From CAYZJV01 sp964616275 (lineage in GTDB: Bacteria; Spirochaetota; Spirochaetia; Sphaerochaetales; Sphaerochaetaceae): a stretch of DNA of 20,664 nucleotides. The stretch's first letter is position 1. Each line of letters starts with the position of its first letter. Shown here in pieces: positions 1 to 7,200 of this stretch. The notes beneath the pieces were generated by a model, which was not told the origin of the DNA, did no database searches, and saw nothing but the letters and a program-made list of their open reading frames with translations. Made by a program: the position numbers and the translations under genes. Where the stretch lies: the NCBI GenBank assembly GCA_964616275.1, contig CAZTUL010000042.1, positions 1 to 20,664 of the forward strand, read 5' to 3'.

Positions 1-44
1 TCACTTTGACAAGGTGGTTTGAACCTGTTACGATTCGCGCATGA
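1..44 (+). CDS. 3' end of an unidentified upstream gene (partial)
   Basis: The frame beginning at position 3 is open from the window edge to a TGA at 42-44 and encodes the tail TLTRWFEPVTIRA. The stop overlaps the next gene's ATG as ATGA (41-44), the usual arrangement of translationally coupled genes. This suggests that the membrane-protein operon starts outside the window. Thirteen residues are too few to identify the product. In related loci a flavinylated or FMN-binding protein would be a natural neighbour, but that is only a guess. Confidence 0.4.
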   Translation, partial: TLTRWFEPVTIRA

Positions 45-415
45 AACGAAATCGGCTGGGCGATAGTGCCATAATTATTGTTGCAGTGGTAATTATCGCT
101 TTGAGCCTCGGAACGTATGCCAATTTTTCTGGTGAACCGCAGGTGCATGTGAGAACCGATAATGGCGAATTCATCTATGATCTCTCGGTAGATACATTTG
201 CGACCTTTGCTGGTCCTGTGGGCGATACTACAATAGAGATTCATGAAGGAAAAGTTCATGTACACGATTCCGACTGCCGAAATAAAGTGTGTATTTCGGC
301 TGGCTGGGTATCGCGGCCGGGAGACTGGATTATTTGCCTACCTAATAACGTTTTCGTTTTGATTGAGGGATCAATCCAAAACAACGAGGGAGGTGTTGAT
401 GATACCGCATTCTAA
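41..415 (+). CDS. eetA: NusG domain II membrane protein, EetA-like
   Basis: This 124-residue protein has a basic N-terminus, one membrane segment (about residues 9-28) and an extracytoplasmic NusG domain II. The domain is recognised by its conserved core DCRNKVCISAGW then PGDWIICLPN, with cysteines at 79, 84 and 99. Such stand-alone membrane-tethered NusG-II proteins are encoded beside Gx-transporter proteins in Firmicutes and spirochaetes. In the Listeria flavin-based electron transfer locus the pair is called EetA/EetB, and its biochemical role is not settled. The ATG overlaps the upstream stop by ATGA and no well-placed Shine-Dalgarno is seen, so translation is probably coupled. The 3' end overlaps the next gene by 17 nt. 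The domain call is firm; the EetA name rests on neighbourhood. Confidence 0.8.
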   Translation: MKRNRLGDSAIIIVAVVIIALSLGTYANFSGEPQVHVRTDNGEFIYDLSVDTFATFAGPVGDTTIEIHEGKVHVHDSDCRNKVCISAGWVSRPGDWIICLPNNVFVLIEGSIQNNEGGVDDTAF

Positions 416-938
416 GCACAATCGGCCGATACAAATCGAATTTGTTGCACTTCTTGCAGCCTTCGCACTATTTCTATCTACCGTCGAGTATCTTATTCCT
501 AAACCGCTTCCATTCATGCGCATCGGGCTCGCAAATCTTCCTTTGATTATCGGTCTTGGGTTACTCAACGACAGAGAATACCTGTTGCTGGCATTTCTTA
601 AAGTTCTGGGGCAAGGGTTGGTTACCGGTTCGCTGTTCTCATATATTATACTGTTCTCATTTGGTGGAACGGTATCGAGTGCATTTATCATGTATGTACT
701 GTACAAATACGGGCGAACATGGGTATCGCTCATTGGTGTGAGTGTAGCAGGAGCCATGGCAAGCAATATCACACAGCTACAGCTTAGTCGCTTAATCCTT
801 TTCGGGGATGCCGCACGTCTCATTGCCCCACCCTTTCTTGTTGTTGGCCTCATAACCTCCATTATTCTGGGAATTTTTGCCGAACAGTTTGTAAGTCGGT
901 CAACCTGGTATCAGTCACAATTGGAGGGTAACACGTGA
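399..938 (+). CDS. eetB: Gx-transporter family membrane protein, EetB-like
   Basis: This is a 179-residue, very hydrophobic protein with about five to six membrane segments. It belongs to the Gx transporter family, once annotated as heptaprenyl diphosphate synthase component I. Family features are the PLPFMRIGLANLPLI stretch near the end of the first segment and the glycine/serine-rich GSLFSYIILFSFGG segment in the middle. The ATG at 399 is preferred over the upstream ATG at 363 because GGGAGG at 388-393 sits five bases before it. It overlaps eetA by 17 nt, and its stop overlaps the next gene's GTG (GTGA, 935-938). In Listeria, EetB works with EetA and Ndh2 in electron transfer to extracellular flavoproteins. 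A role in substrate transport, as in ECF S-components, remains possible. Confidence 0.82.
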   Translation: MIPHSKHNRPIQIEFVALLAAFALFLSTVEYLIPKPLPFMRIGLANLPLIIGLGLLNDREYLLLAFLKVLGQGLVTGSLFSYIILFSFGGTVSSAFIMYVLYKYGRTWVSLIGVSVAGAMASNITQLQLSRLILFGDAARLIAPPFLVVGLITSIILGIFAEQFVSRSTWYQSQLEGNT

Positions 939-1555
939 AAGCAAGTCAGGTTCGACTCATCATGGGACTGGTTGCCCTTCCTGCAATCCTTCTTCAGGAC
1001 AATCTTATAGGAATTCTACTTCAGACGCTCTATGTAATTGTGCTTGCTGTCTCGCACGGAAGAAAGTTCCGCGTTCTCCCCAACCTTATATTGCTCGTCT
1101 CTGTTTCAAGTGCTCATCTGTTACAACCGAATGGACTACACCTTTTTTCTATAGGCAGTTTTCCCATTACGGTTGGGGCACTTCTCTTAGGAGCAAGAAA
1201 AGCCTTCACCCTTATCTCTCTACTGTATCTTTCACACTACATGATAACCGGGAAACCACAATTCCCTGGAAAGCTCGGCCGTCTCATATCACTACAATTT
1301 TATTATTTTGATGCAATTACTACCCGGTGGCGAAGTATTACTCCTAAACGACCATTCATAGCTGCTATCGATCAATTAATGCACTCACTTGCAGCAGACA
1401 ATTTAACTGAAGCTGCAGCATCTCAGCCTATAGCGACATCAAGTTCGCAGCCACAGGCTTCCCACAGAGCACTTATAGCAAATGGAATTCACCTGCTTGT
1501 ATTTTGGGGGCTATTTCTCTTAGGATCACTTAGAATATTGCCAGCACTTATGTAA
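935..1555 (+). CDS. Integral membrane protein, possibly EcfT/CbiQ-like
   Basis: This is a 206-residue membrane protein translated from a GTG, with GGAGGG (923-928) six bases upstream. Two hydrophobic blocks lie in the N-terminal two thirds and a final membrane segment lies near residues 183-203. Between them is a soluble, Ala/Ser/Gln-rich stretch (about 155-180). The cytoplasmic section PGKLGRLISLQFYYFDAITTRW resembles the coupling-helix region of EcfT/CbiQ transporter subunits, but the classical Ala-Arg-Gly motif is not seen. An EcfT partner would fit a Gx-type S-component neighbour, and an ECF component occurs in the Listeria electron transfer locus. The GTGA overlap with eetB argues for an obligate functional link. 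The family call is tentative. Confidence 0.5.
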   Translation: MKASQVRLIMGLVALPAILLQDNLIGILLQTLYVIVLAVSHGRKFRVLPNLILLVSVSSAHLLQPNGLHLFSIGSFPITVGALLLGARKAFTLISLLYLSHYMITGKPQFPGKLGRLISLQFYYFDAITTRWRSITPKRPFIAAIDQLMHSLAADNLTEAAASQPIATSSSQPQASHRALIANGIHLLVFWGLFLLGSLRILPALM

Positions 1556-1589
1556 CTGTATAATCGGCACGGATGTAGATTACAGTTAC
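1552..1589 (+). terminator. Inverted repeat spanning two convergent stop codons (possible bidirectional terminator)
   Basis: GTAACTGTA (1552-1560) and TACAGTTAC (1581-1589) form a perfect 9-bp inverted repeat around a 20-nt loop. The TAA stops of the plus-strand membrane protein gene and the minus-strand apbE gene lie inside opposite arms. There is no GC-rich core and no T tract, so terminator function is uncertain. Confidence 0.3.
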
Positions 1590-2647
1590 TCAACAATCGT
1601 GAAAGCAGTATTTGAAATAGTATAATCAATGGTTCCGTTTTTTAATCCACTGGTGACTGAGAGTTTATTATCATCATACATGAACACTGCTTCAACTCCT
1701 TCCATAGCCTCAATCATCGCCTTTCCCTTCTCTAAACCGAGTGAATAGATTGCTGTGGATAGTGCATCGGCCATGAACGACTCAGAAGTAATAATGCTGG
1801 CACTTGTAATTTCAGTCAGTACCGGATACCCGGTCTTGGTATCTAGGATATGGTGGTACACAACTCCGTCAAGTTCAAGGAACCGTTCATACGGGCCACT
1901 GGTGACCAGAGCTTTCTCCTCTAAACCGACAATCATCACATGTCCGCCGCGTTCTTCATCGGGATTCTGGATACCGATTCGCCAGGGAGTACCGTCAACA
2001 CGGGTTCCCATGGTCAATACATTTCCACCAAGATTTATAATCGCTTTCTGAACACCATGTGATAAAAGCACCTTTGCTGCTTCATCGGCCGCATAGCCTT
2101 TTGCAATTCCACCGAGATCGAGCATCATTCCAGCATCAAGAAGTTCAATGGTTAACTGTTCTTCGTTGAGAACTACACGATCATACCCTATAAGGGGAAG
2201 TAATCGATCAATTTCACTTTGGGGAGGTTTTCGCGGATTGTCACCACCGATATCCCACGCTGTAACGAGTGGTCCTACTGTTGGATCAAAGGCTCCACCA
2301 CTGAGAGCTGCAGCTTCAAGGGATCGTTCAACAACTCGGAAGGTATCCTCAGAAACCTGAACAGGTCCTTTTCCTGCAGATGCATTCACAGCGGCTATCT
2401 CACTGGTATCGAGATGCAGGCTCATCCGAGCCTCAATATCTGCAATACGTGCAAAAGAATCAGCAAAAGCCTCATGTGTTGGATTGTCGTAGATTGTTAT
2501 ACGACACACTGTTCCCAACATGAGTTCTGACTGAGATTGCGGCTCCACTACAACTGACTCGTCCGATTTTGAACAAGAAATTGTAAAGATTCCTAAAAAA
2601 ATGATTCCGATAAAAAAGAACCGAATTGCATTACTAGACTGTTTCAT
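1586..2647 (-). CDS. apbE: FAD:protein FMN transferase (ApbE/FmnB-like lipoprotein)
   Basis: This 353-residue enzyme attaches FMN covalently to Ser/Thr of extracytoplasmic proteins, using FAD as donor. It starts with a signal peptide followed by Cys25 in TISC, a relaxed spirochaete-like lipobox, so it is probably a lipoprotein outside the inner membrane. ApbE motifs are clear: the LDLGGIAKGYAAD block, the INLGGN block, and near the C-terminus a serine-rich strand followed by the ADALSTA segment carrying the conserved metal-binding Asp. In Listeria the equivalent enzyme (FmnB) flavinylates PplA. Here it faces the eetAB-like operon convergently and is divergent from ndh2. No Shine-Dalgarno is visible before the ATG. 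No flavinylation target with the usual GA(S/T)x(S/T) motif was found in this window, so the substrate must be encoded elsewhere. Confidence 0.92.
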   Translation of the reverse strand: MKQSSNAIRFFFIGIIFLGIFTISCSKSDESVVVEPQSQSELMLGTVCRITIYDNPTHEAFADSFARIADIEARMSLHLDTSEIAAVNASAGKGPVQVSEDTFRVVERSLEAAALSGGAFDPTVGPLVTAWDIGGDNPRKPPQSEIDRLLPLIGYDRVVLNEEQLTIELLDAGMMLDLGGIAKGYAADEAAKVLLSHGVQKAIINLGGNVLTMGTRVDGTPWRIGIQNPDEERGGHVMIVGLEEKALVTSGPYERFLELDGVVYHHILDTKTGYPVLTEITSASIITSESFMADALSTAIYSLGLEKGKAMIEAMEGVEAVFMYDDNKLSVTSGLKNGTIDYTISNTAFTIVE

Positions 2648-2699
2648 GATACTACTATATAAGTGATATATCGCAAAACGCGAAAAACAACAACCATCA

Positions 2700-2723
2700 A
2701 AACCGAATCTTCATATTCGGTTT
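2700..2723. promoter_or_regulatory. Palindrome between divergent apbE and ndh2
   Basis: AAACCGAAT (2700-2708) and ATTCGGTTT (2715-2723) form a perfect 9-bp inverted repeat with a 6-nt spacer. It sits in the 130-bp gap between the divergent apbE and ndh2 starts. Its symmetry and central position suit an operator for a dimeric regulator serving both genes. It could instead be a hairpin in either 5' leader. No known regulator motif is recognised. Confidence 0.4.
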
Positions 2724-2777
2724 ATTTCAAACAAGGAAACAATGTGGTTTGAGACCAAAGGTATAAGGAGAGAACAC

Positions 2778-4862
2778 ATGGATAAAAAAAGGATTGTGAT
2801 TCTTGGCGGAGGTTACGCTGGTGTACACGCTGCTAAGAGGCTGCACAAGGCTTTTAAGAAGCAGAAGGACAAAGTTGAGGTAACGCTCATAGATCGCCAT
2901 AGACACCACATCCTCATGACGGAACTCCATGAGGTTGCGGGTAATCGTGTAGGGGAAGATTCGGTAAAAATTTCGTTCGATCGAATTTTTGCGGGAAAAA
3001 TGGTAAATGTAGTTCGGGATGAGATTACCGATATTGACTTCAAAAAACAGACCCTCACCGGTAAAGGGGCTAAGTATCCATACGACCAGTTGATTATCGC
3101 GACCGGGGCAGAACCTACGGATTTTAATATTCCTGGAATCAAGGAACATGCTTTCTTTCTTTGGAGTTTGCCCGATGCACTTCGAATAAAACATCATATC
3201 CAAGAGATTGTTCGTGCCGCAGCATATGAAAAAGACGAAGCTACTCGGAGAGAGATGCTCACGTTTGTTGTTGCTGGGGGGGGTTTTACCGGTGTTGAAT
3301 TGGTTGGTGAGCTCATTGAATGGCTTCCTATTCTCTGCAAGGAACATGGCGTTGATTACGATGAAGTAACACTCATGAATGCAGAAGCTCTGGGAAACAT
3401 TCTAAACATGCTGCCAGATGGACCTCGAAATAAAGCCATTGCATACATGGAAAAGAAGGGTGTACAGATTCGTACCAACAGTCTCATTGTACGTGCAGAT
3501 GAGCATGGTTTTGAGATTAAGGATGGTACCAAGTTCAAGACAAGGACTCTTATTTGGACTTGTGGTGTTCGTGGTACAACATTCTGCCACAACCTGCCTC
3601 TTACGGACGGAAAGGTACAGCGTAAGAAGGTAGATGAATTCATGCGTTCTCCCGACTACGATAACGTGTATCTTGCTGGTGACGGTATCTGGTACATGGA
3701 AGATGGCAAGCCTGTCGGTCAGATTGTTGAGGCGGCGGAACAGACAGCTGCGACCGCTGCAGATAGCATTACACAGACCATACGTAAAGAACTCGGTCTA
3801 CCTACTAAAGAGGTTGCACCGTTCAAATCAAATTTCCATGGATTCATGGTCTCCATTGGTGGTAGATACGCCGTATCCTACACTGCGGGCGTGGCGATGT
3901 CCGGCTTCTTTGCAATGGCAATCAAGCATATGGTTAATATGTATTACCAATTTGGTGTATGTGGAGCAAATGGTGTTTGGAACTATTTCAAACATGAAAT
4001 TCTCACCATAAAAGACCGCAGGTCCCTTATTGGTGGAATGGCTTCGTATCGGGTGCCATCTTACTGGATTGTTTTCCTTCGCATGTACTTAGGTGTTATG
4101 TGGCTCATTGAAGGTGCTGGGAAAATTACCGAGGGCTGGCTTACAGACACTACCGGTAGAAAAGTGTACTGGGGACCACTTCCAGGGGCTGAAGGTGATG
4201 CTGTATCTGCTGCATCGGGGGCTGTAGTTGAAGCAACGGCAGCTGCATCAGGTGCTGTGGCAACTGCACAACCGGCTGCTGAGGCTGTGGGGGGTGTTTC
4301 GGTCGCATCTGCATCGTATGTAGCTCCTGCGGCAACTGAGGCTGTAAGTTCTGCCAGTACGTGGGCTGAACCAGTAGTAGAGACAGTTGCAGGTGCTTCG
4401 ACCGCTGCTGCAGAAGCGACAGGTGAGGCTGTTAAGCAATTTGCTCCACCACTGCTAAGTGAACCTCTGGGAATCTACACATGGATTAACGAGACTTTCG
4501 TCGCCATGGCTCCTTATTTCTTCCAGGTAGTAATTGTATTAGCTGAGGTTGGTATTGGACTAGCATTTATCGGTGGTCTATTCACCTTCCCCGCTGCAAT
4601 TGTTTCGATTGGATTGTCAATTATGTTCCTCATTGGAGCACTTGCTGGTAAGGAAATTCTCTGGTACATGGCAGTGTCCATTGTGATGCTTGGTGGTGCG
4701 GGTCGTGCATTTGGTCTTGACTACTGGGTAATGCCTTTCCTCAAGAAGATTTGGAATAAGATTCCAATTGCAAAAAAACTCTATTTCTTCATGGATGAAC
4801 CAGAGTTCACAAAAAAGCAGATGGAACGCCGACTTCAAAAGCAAAAGGATTCAACTGTTTAA
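2778..4862 (+). CDS. ndh2: Type II NADH dehydrogenase fused to a DoxX-like membrane domain
   Basis: The 694-residue product would oxidise NADH and reduce membrane quinone without pumping protons. The first two thirds (about 1-400) is a two-dinucleotide-fold flavoprotein: RIVILGGGYAG near the N-terminus binds FAD, VVAGGGFTGVE near 161-175 binds NADH, and LAGDG near 298 closes the FAD site. The last third is a DoxX-like four-helix membrane domain. Its first helix (about 427-450) is separated from the other three (about 568-660) by a roughly 90-residue Ala/Ser/Val-rich insert. NDH-2 enzymes are usually near 400 residues; Listeria Ndh2 of the flavin-based electron transfer locus also carries a membrane extension. 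ATG 2778 is chosen over the in-frame ATG at 2742 because AAGGAG at 2765-2770 precedes it by seven bases. The polyprenyl synthase gene follows after two bases. Confidence 0.93.
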   Translation: MDKKRIVILGGGYAGVHAAKRLHKAFKKQKDKVEVTLIDRHRHHILMTELHEVAGNRVGEDSVKISFDRIFAGKMVNVVRDEITDIDFKKQTLTGKGAKYPYDQLIIATGAEPTDFNIPGIKEHAFFLWSLPDALRIKHHIQEIVRAAAYEKDEATRREMLTFVVAGGGFTGVELVGELIEWLPILCKEHGVDYDEVTLMNAEALGNILNMLPDGPRNKAIAYMEKKGVQIRTNSLIVRADEHGFEIKDGTKFKTRTLIWTCGVRGTTFCHNLPLTDGKVQRKKVDEFMRSPDYDNVYLAGDGIWYMEDGKPVGQIVEAAEQTAATAADSITQTIRKELGLPTKEVAPFKSNFHGFMVSIGGRYAVSYTAGVAMSGFFAMAIKHMVNMYYQFGVCGANGVWNYFKHEILTIKDRRSLIGGMASYRVPSYWIVFLRMYLGVMWLIEGAGKITEGWLTDTTGRKVYWGPLPGAEGDAVSAASGAVVEATAAASGAVATAQPAAEAVGGVSVASASYVAPAATEAVSSASTWAEPVVETVAGASTAAAEATGEAVKQFAPPLLSEPLGIYTWINETFVAMAPYFFQVVIVLAEVGIGLAFIGGLFTFPAAIVSIGLSIMFLIGALAGKEILWYMAVSIVMLGGAGRAFGLDYWVMPFLKKIWNKIPIAKKLYFFMDEPEFTKKQMERRLQKQKDSTV

Positions 4863-4864
4863 CT

Positions 4865-5851
4865 ATGAGTGAATTTTGGAGAGACGAACCGGTGATTGCT
4901 AGCGAGCTTGAGCAGGTTGGTTCGTTGATACAGGAAACGGTAAATCGTTCACATAGTTTTATTCGCCAGCTACTTGCCGCTCAGATTAAGACGAGCGGCA
5001 AAATGCTGCGGCCTGCACTCGTCCTTATTGGCTCCCGAATGGGAAAGGCTGAAAAACGAGATGACGTGCTACGAATTGCAAGTGTTCTTGAAATGATTCA
5101 TATAGCCTCATTAGTGCATGACGATATTATCGACAATGCAACAACACGTAGAGGTGTTCCTACAATCTATGCACGAGCTGGGGCAAAGCAAGCTGTATTA
5201 GCAGGTGATTATCTGTTATCTCGGGCGATGGCTTTAGTAAGTAACGAAGAGGGAGACCTAAAACCCTCTGCTGTCTCAAATGCATTCAGCAGACTGTGTC
5301 AGAGCGAATTGGAACAGGATGCAGGCCAGGGTAATTATGATATCGGTATTTCGACCTATATTCGGAGAATTGCTGGAAAAACTGCATCCCTCTTTGCTCT
5401 CAGTGCCTATGCAGGTGCCGCGGTCGCCCAAGCTCCTATATGTATGCAGCAGAAACTTCATCGTATTGGATATGCAATGGGAATGGCGTTTCAAATCCAG
5501 GATGATATGCTCGACTATGATGGGAATGGGGATGACTTAGGTAAGGAACCGGGAAGGGATTTCCTCTGTGGTGTTCCAACAATTCCGCTGCTTGAAGCTC
5601 TTGAAACTGAATCAGCCTTACCTGAGGAGCAGCGTTCGCTGCACCAGATTATCAACAAGAAGAAATTGTCGAAACGCGATGCCCAAAAAGGAATGCAGCG
5701 TGTCATTGAATTAGGTGGCGTTGAAAAGGCTCATGAGTTAGCTCAGACATATGTTAAACGTGCCTACCGAGATATTGAGGCTTTACAGCATGAAGAGGTT
5801 GCGGCACTTCTCTATGGAGTATTTGACAAACTCACAAATCGAAAGAGATAA
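4865..5851 (+). CDS. Long-chain polyprenyl diphosphate synthase (DmkB-like)
   Basis: This 328-residue trans-prenyltransferase would make the isoprenoid tail of menaquinone. The first aspartate-rich motif DDIID (86-90) is followed by RRG, and the second is DDMLD (213-217). The residues four and five positions before the first motif are Ser and Ala, small residues that leave the chain-elongation tunnel open; this favours a long product such as heptaprenyl or octaprenyl diphosphate. It starts two bases after ndh2 ends, and AAAGGA lies about 15 bases upstream inside ndh2, so translation is probably coupled. A polyprenyl synthase dedicated to a separate quinone pool (DmkB) is part of the Listeria electron transfer locus, which matches this context. 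The exact chain length cannot be read from the sequence. Confidence 0.9.
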   Translation: MSEFWRDEPVIASELEQVGSLIQETVNRSHSFIRQLLAAQIKTSGKMLRPALVLIGSRMGKAEKRDDVLRIASVLEMIHIASLVHDDIIDNATTRRGVPTIYARAGAKQAVLAGDYLLSRAMALVSNEEGDLKPSAVSNAFSRLCQSELEQDAGQGNYDIGISTYIRRIAGKTASLFALSAYAGAAVAQAPICMQQKLHRIGYAMGMAFQIQDDMLDYDGNGDDLGKEPGRDFLCGVPTIPLLEALETESALPEEQRSLHQIINKKKLSKRDAQKGMQRVIELGGVEKAHELAQTYVKRAYRDIEALQHEEVAALLYGVFDKLTNRKR

Positions 5852-5869
5852 TTTCCAGGAGTGGATGCA

Positions 5870-6124
5870 ATGTCAGCTGAATCGATTGAACAGGAGATTC
5901 TGGAGAAAGAGTATGACCTCATGCTCACCCACCTGCAATTACGATCTGAAAGGAAAAACTTCTCGATTCAAGATATCAAAATGGAATTTGAGCATCTGTT
6001 AGTCTACCAGGGTCAAGACTGGGTTGGTCGCGGAGAGATTAAGAATGCTGAGATTCAGGCACATGTGTACGCATATCAGGTATTCTTAAAACGATGGAAA
6101 GATTCACGTAAGGATTCTCAGTAA
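5870..6124 (+). CDS. Small helical protein of unknown function
   Basis: This 84-residue, charged, probably all-helical cytoplasmic protein has no signal peptide or membrane segment. The ATG at 5870 is preferred over the GTG at 5861 because AGGAG (5857-5861) lies eight bases before it. It begins 18 bases after the polyprenyl synthase stop and probably belongs to the same transcript. The middle contains an aromatic patch, LLVYQGQDWVGRGEIKNAE. I do not recognise the family and assign no function. Confidence 0.6.
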   Translation: MSAESIEQEILEKEYDLMLTHLQLRSERKNFSIQDIKMEFEHLLVYQGQDWVGRGEIKNAEIQAHVYAYQVFLKRWKDSRKDSQ

Positions 6125-6167
6125 CAGGACCACTCTTTCCGTCACCGGCTAACTATTTCCCATGTAT

Positions 6168-6995
6168 TTAGAAATCAAAATTGTCAGGATCCGGACCGAA
6201 TCGTCTTCCTTCGTGTAGAGCATCTATCCGATCCATTTCGTCGGCAGCTAAAGAAAAATCGAACACCTGGGAATTTTCCCGTATACGATATTCATGCACT
6301 GACTTCGGAATCACAACAACACCATGCTGAATATGCCACCGCAATACAATCTGAGCCGGGGTCTTCCCATACTTTTCTGCAAGATCGATCAGTAGGGGGA
6401 GATTGAGATTACCCTTCATAAGAGGGCTCCAAGCTTCAACAATAATATTATTTACCTGACAAAAATCACGTATTTCCTTTTGGTTAAGAAGAGGATGCAA
6501 CTCAATCTGATTTATAGCTGGGACAACATCACTCGAATCGAGTATGCTCCTCAAATGGTGAATCTGAAAATTGCTCACTCCGATTGCACGCACACGTCCT
6601 GAGTGGTAGAGTTCAGTCATCGCCCTCCATGTGTCTATATATTTGCCTGCTACAGGCCAATGGATCAGATAGAGGTCTAAATAGCTGGTATCTAGCCGTT
6701 GTAAGGACTTTTCCAGTGCATCAAAAGTTGATTCATACCCTTGATCACCATTCCATACTTTTGAAGTGATAAAGACATCCTCTCGCGGTACACCACTTTG
6801 CTTTAAGCCCTCGCCAACTCCAATTTCATTGCCGTAAACCGCTGCTGTATCTATGCTTCTATACCCTAGCTTTAATGCTGATTTCACTGCAGATACCACA
6901 GGAGCTCCATCACCAACTTTAAATACACCCAATCCGAGTCCTGGCATGGGAAGCCCATTGTTAAGCATAACGGTGTCGCTTACATGTTGAATCAT
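6168..6995 (-). CDS. Aldo/keto reductase (AKR5-like)
   Basis: This 275-residue cytoplasmic NADPH-dependent carbonyl reductase has the full catalytic tetrad: Asp49 and Tyr54 in SIDTAAVYGNE, Lys79 in FITSKVW and His112 in LIHWPV. The NADPH-binding end carries VVIPKSVHEYRIREN. Length and motifs match the 2,5-diketo-gluconate reductase/prostaglandin F synthase-like AKR5 group; the natural substrate cannot be deduced. A strong GGGGGA ribosome site precedes the ATG. The gene is convergent with the ndh2-polyprenyl synthase unit and divergent from the rhodanese gene, and looks functionally separate from both. Confidence 0.92.
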   Translation of the reverse strand: MIQHVSDTVMLNNGLPMPGLGLGVFKVGDGAPVVSAVKSALKLGYRSIDTAAVYGNEIGVGEGLKQSGVPREDVFITSKVWNGDQGYESTFDALEKSLQRLDTSYLDLYLIHWPVAGKYIDTWRAMTELYHSGRVRAIGVSNFQIHHLRSILDSSDVVPAINQIELHPLLNQKEIRDFCQVNNIIVEAWSPLMKGNLNLPLLIDLAEKYGKTPAQIVLRWHIQHGVVVIPKSVHEYRIRENSQVFDFSLAADEMDRIDALHEGRRFGPDPDNFDF

Positions 6996-7098
6996 TACAT
7001 TCCCCCTTTTTGTATGTATCGAATATAATCAAAGAATATCAAAATGACTAGAAAGTATAATAATGACCCGTTTGGAAGTATGCTAAATCTTTCATTAT

Positions 7099-7114
7099 AT
7101 GATTAAGCAATCAT
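7099..7114. repeat. Short palindrome in the AKR/rhodanese intergenic gap
   Basis: ATGATT and AATCAT flank AAGC, a 6-bp inverted repeat only 2 bases before the TTTATCGATAAA palindrome. It may be a second operator or a coincidence in AT-rich DNA. The 205-bp gap holds no gene. Confidence 0.25.
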
Positions 7115-7116
7115 GT

Positions 7117-7128
7117 TTTATCGATAAA
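7117..7128. promoter_or_regulatory. Candidate operator TTTATCGATAAA upstream of the rhodanese gene
   Basis: This perfect 12-bp palindrome lies 72 bases before the rhodanese lipoprotein start. Its 10-bp core, TTATCGATAA, recurs at 9829-9838 in the promoter of the selenocysteine cytochrome, and I found it nowhere else in the window. It is a candidate site for a shared regulator; the regulator's identity is unknown. Confidence 0.45.
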
Positions 7129-7200
7129 TAAACATCTATTAATTGTTTGATATATATGTTATCTTCCTACATATACCAGTCACACAGTTAGGAGTCATGT

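Noticed and set aside
3274..3290. Frameshift at the G8 run in ndh2
   Set aside because: The translation reads straight through the NADH-binding GGGFTGVE motif and stays in frame to the DoxX domain.
2727..3347. Long antisense open frame opposite the start of ndh2
   Set aside because: It has no recognisable protein features and lies fully opposite a strongly conserved enzyme gene. It is a reading-frame shadow.
4170..4450. ApbE flavinylation site in the Ala/Ser-rich insert of Ndh2 (SGA and AGAST stretches)
   Set aside because: The usual motif needs GA followed by Ser/Thr, any residue, then Ser/Thr after an acidic or small residue. The SGAV copies have Val in place of the acceptor, and AGASTAA lacks the final Ser/Thr.
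7099..7114. FNR/CRP-type site upstream of the rhodanese gene
   Set aside because: FNR sites are TTGAT-N4-ATCAA. Here the arms are ATGATT/AATCAT and lack the TTGA half-site, so only a generic palindrome is claimed.
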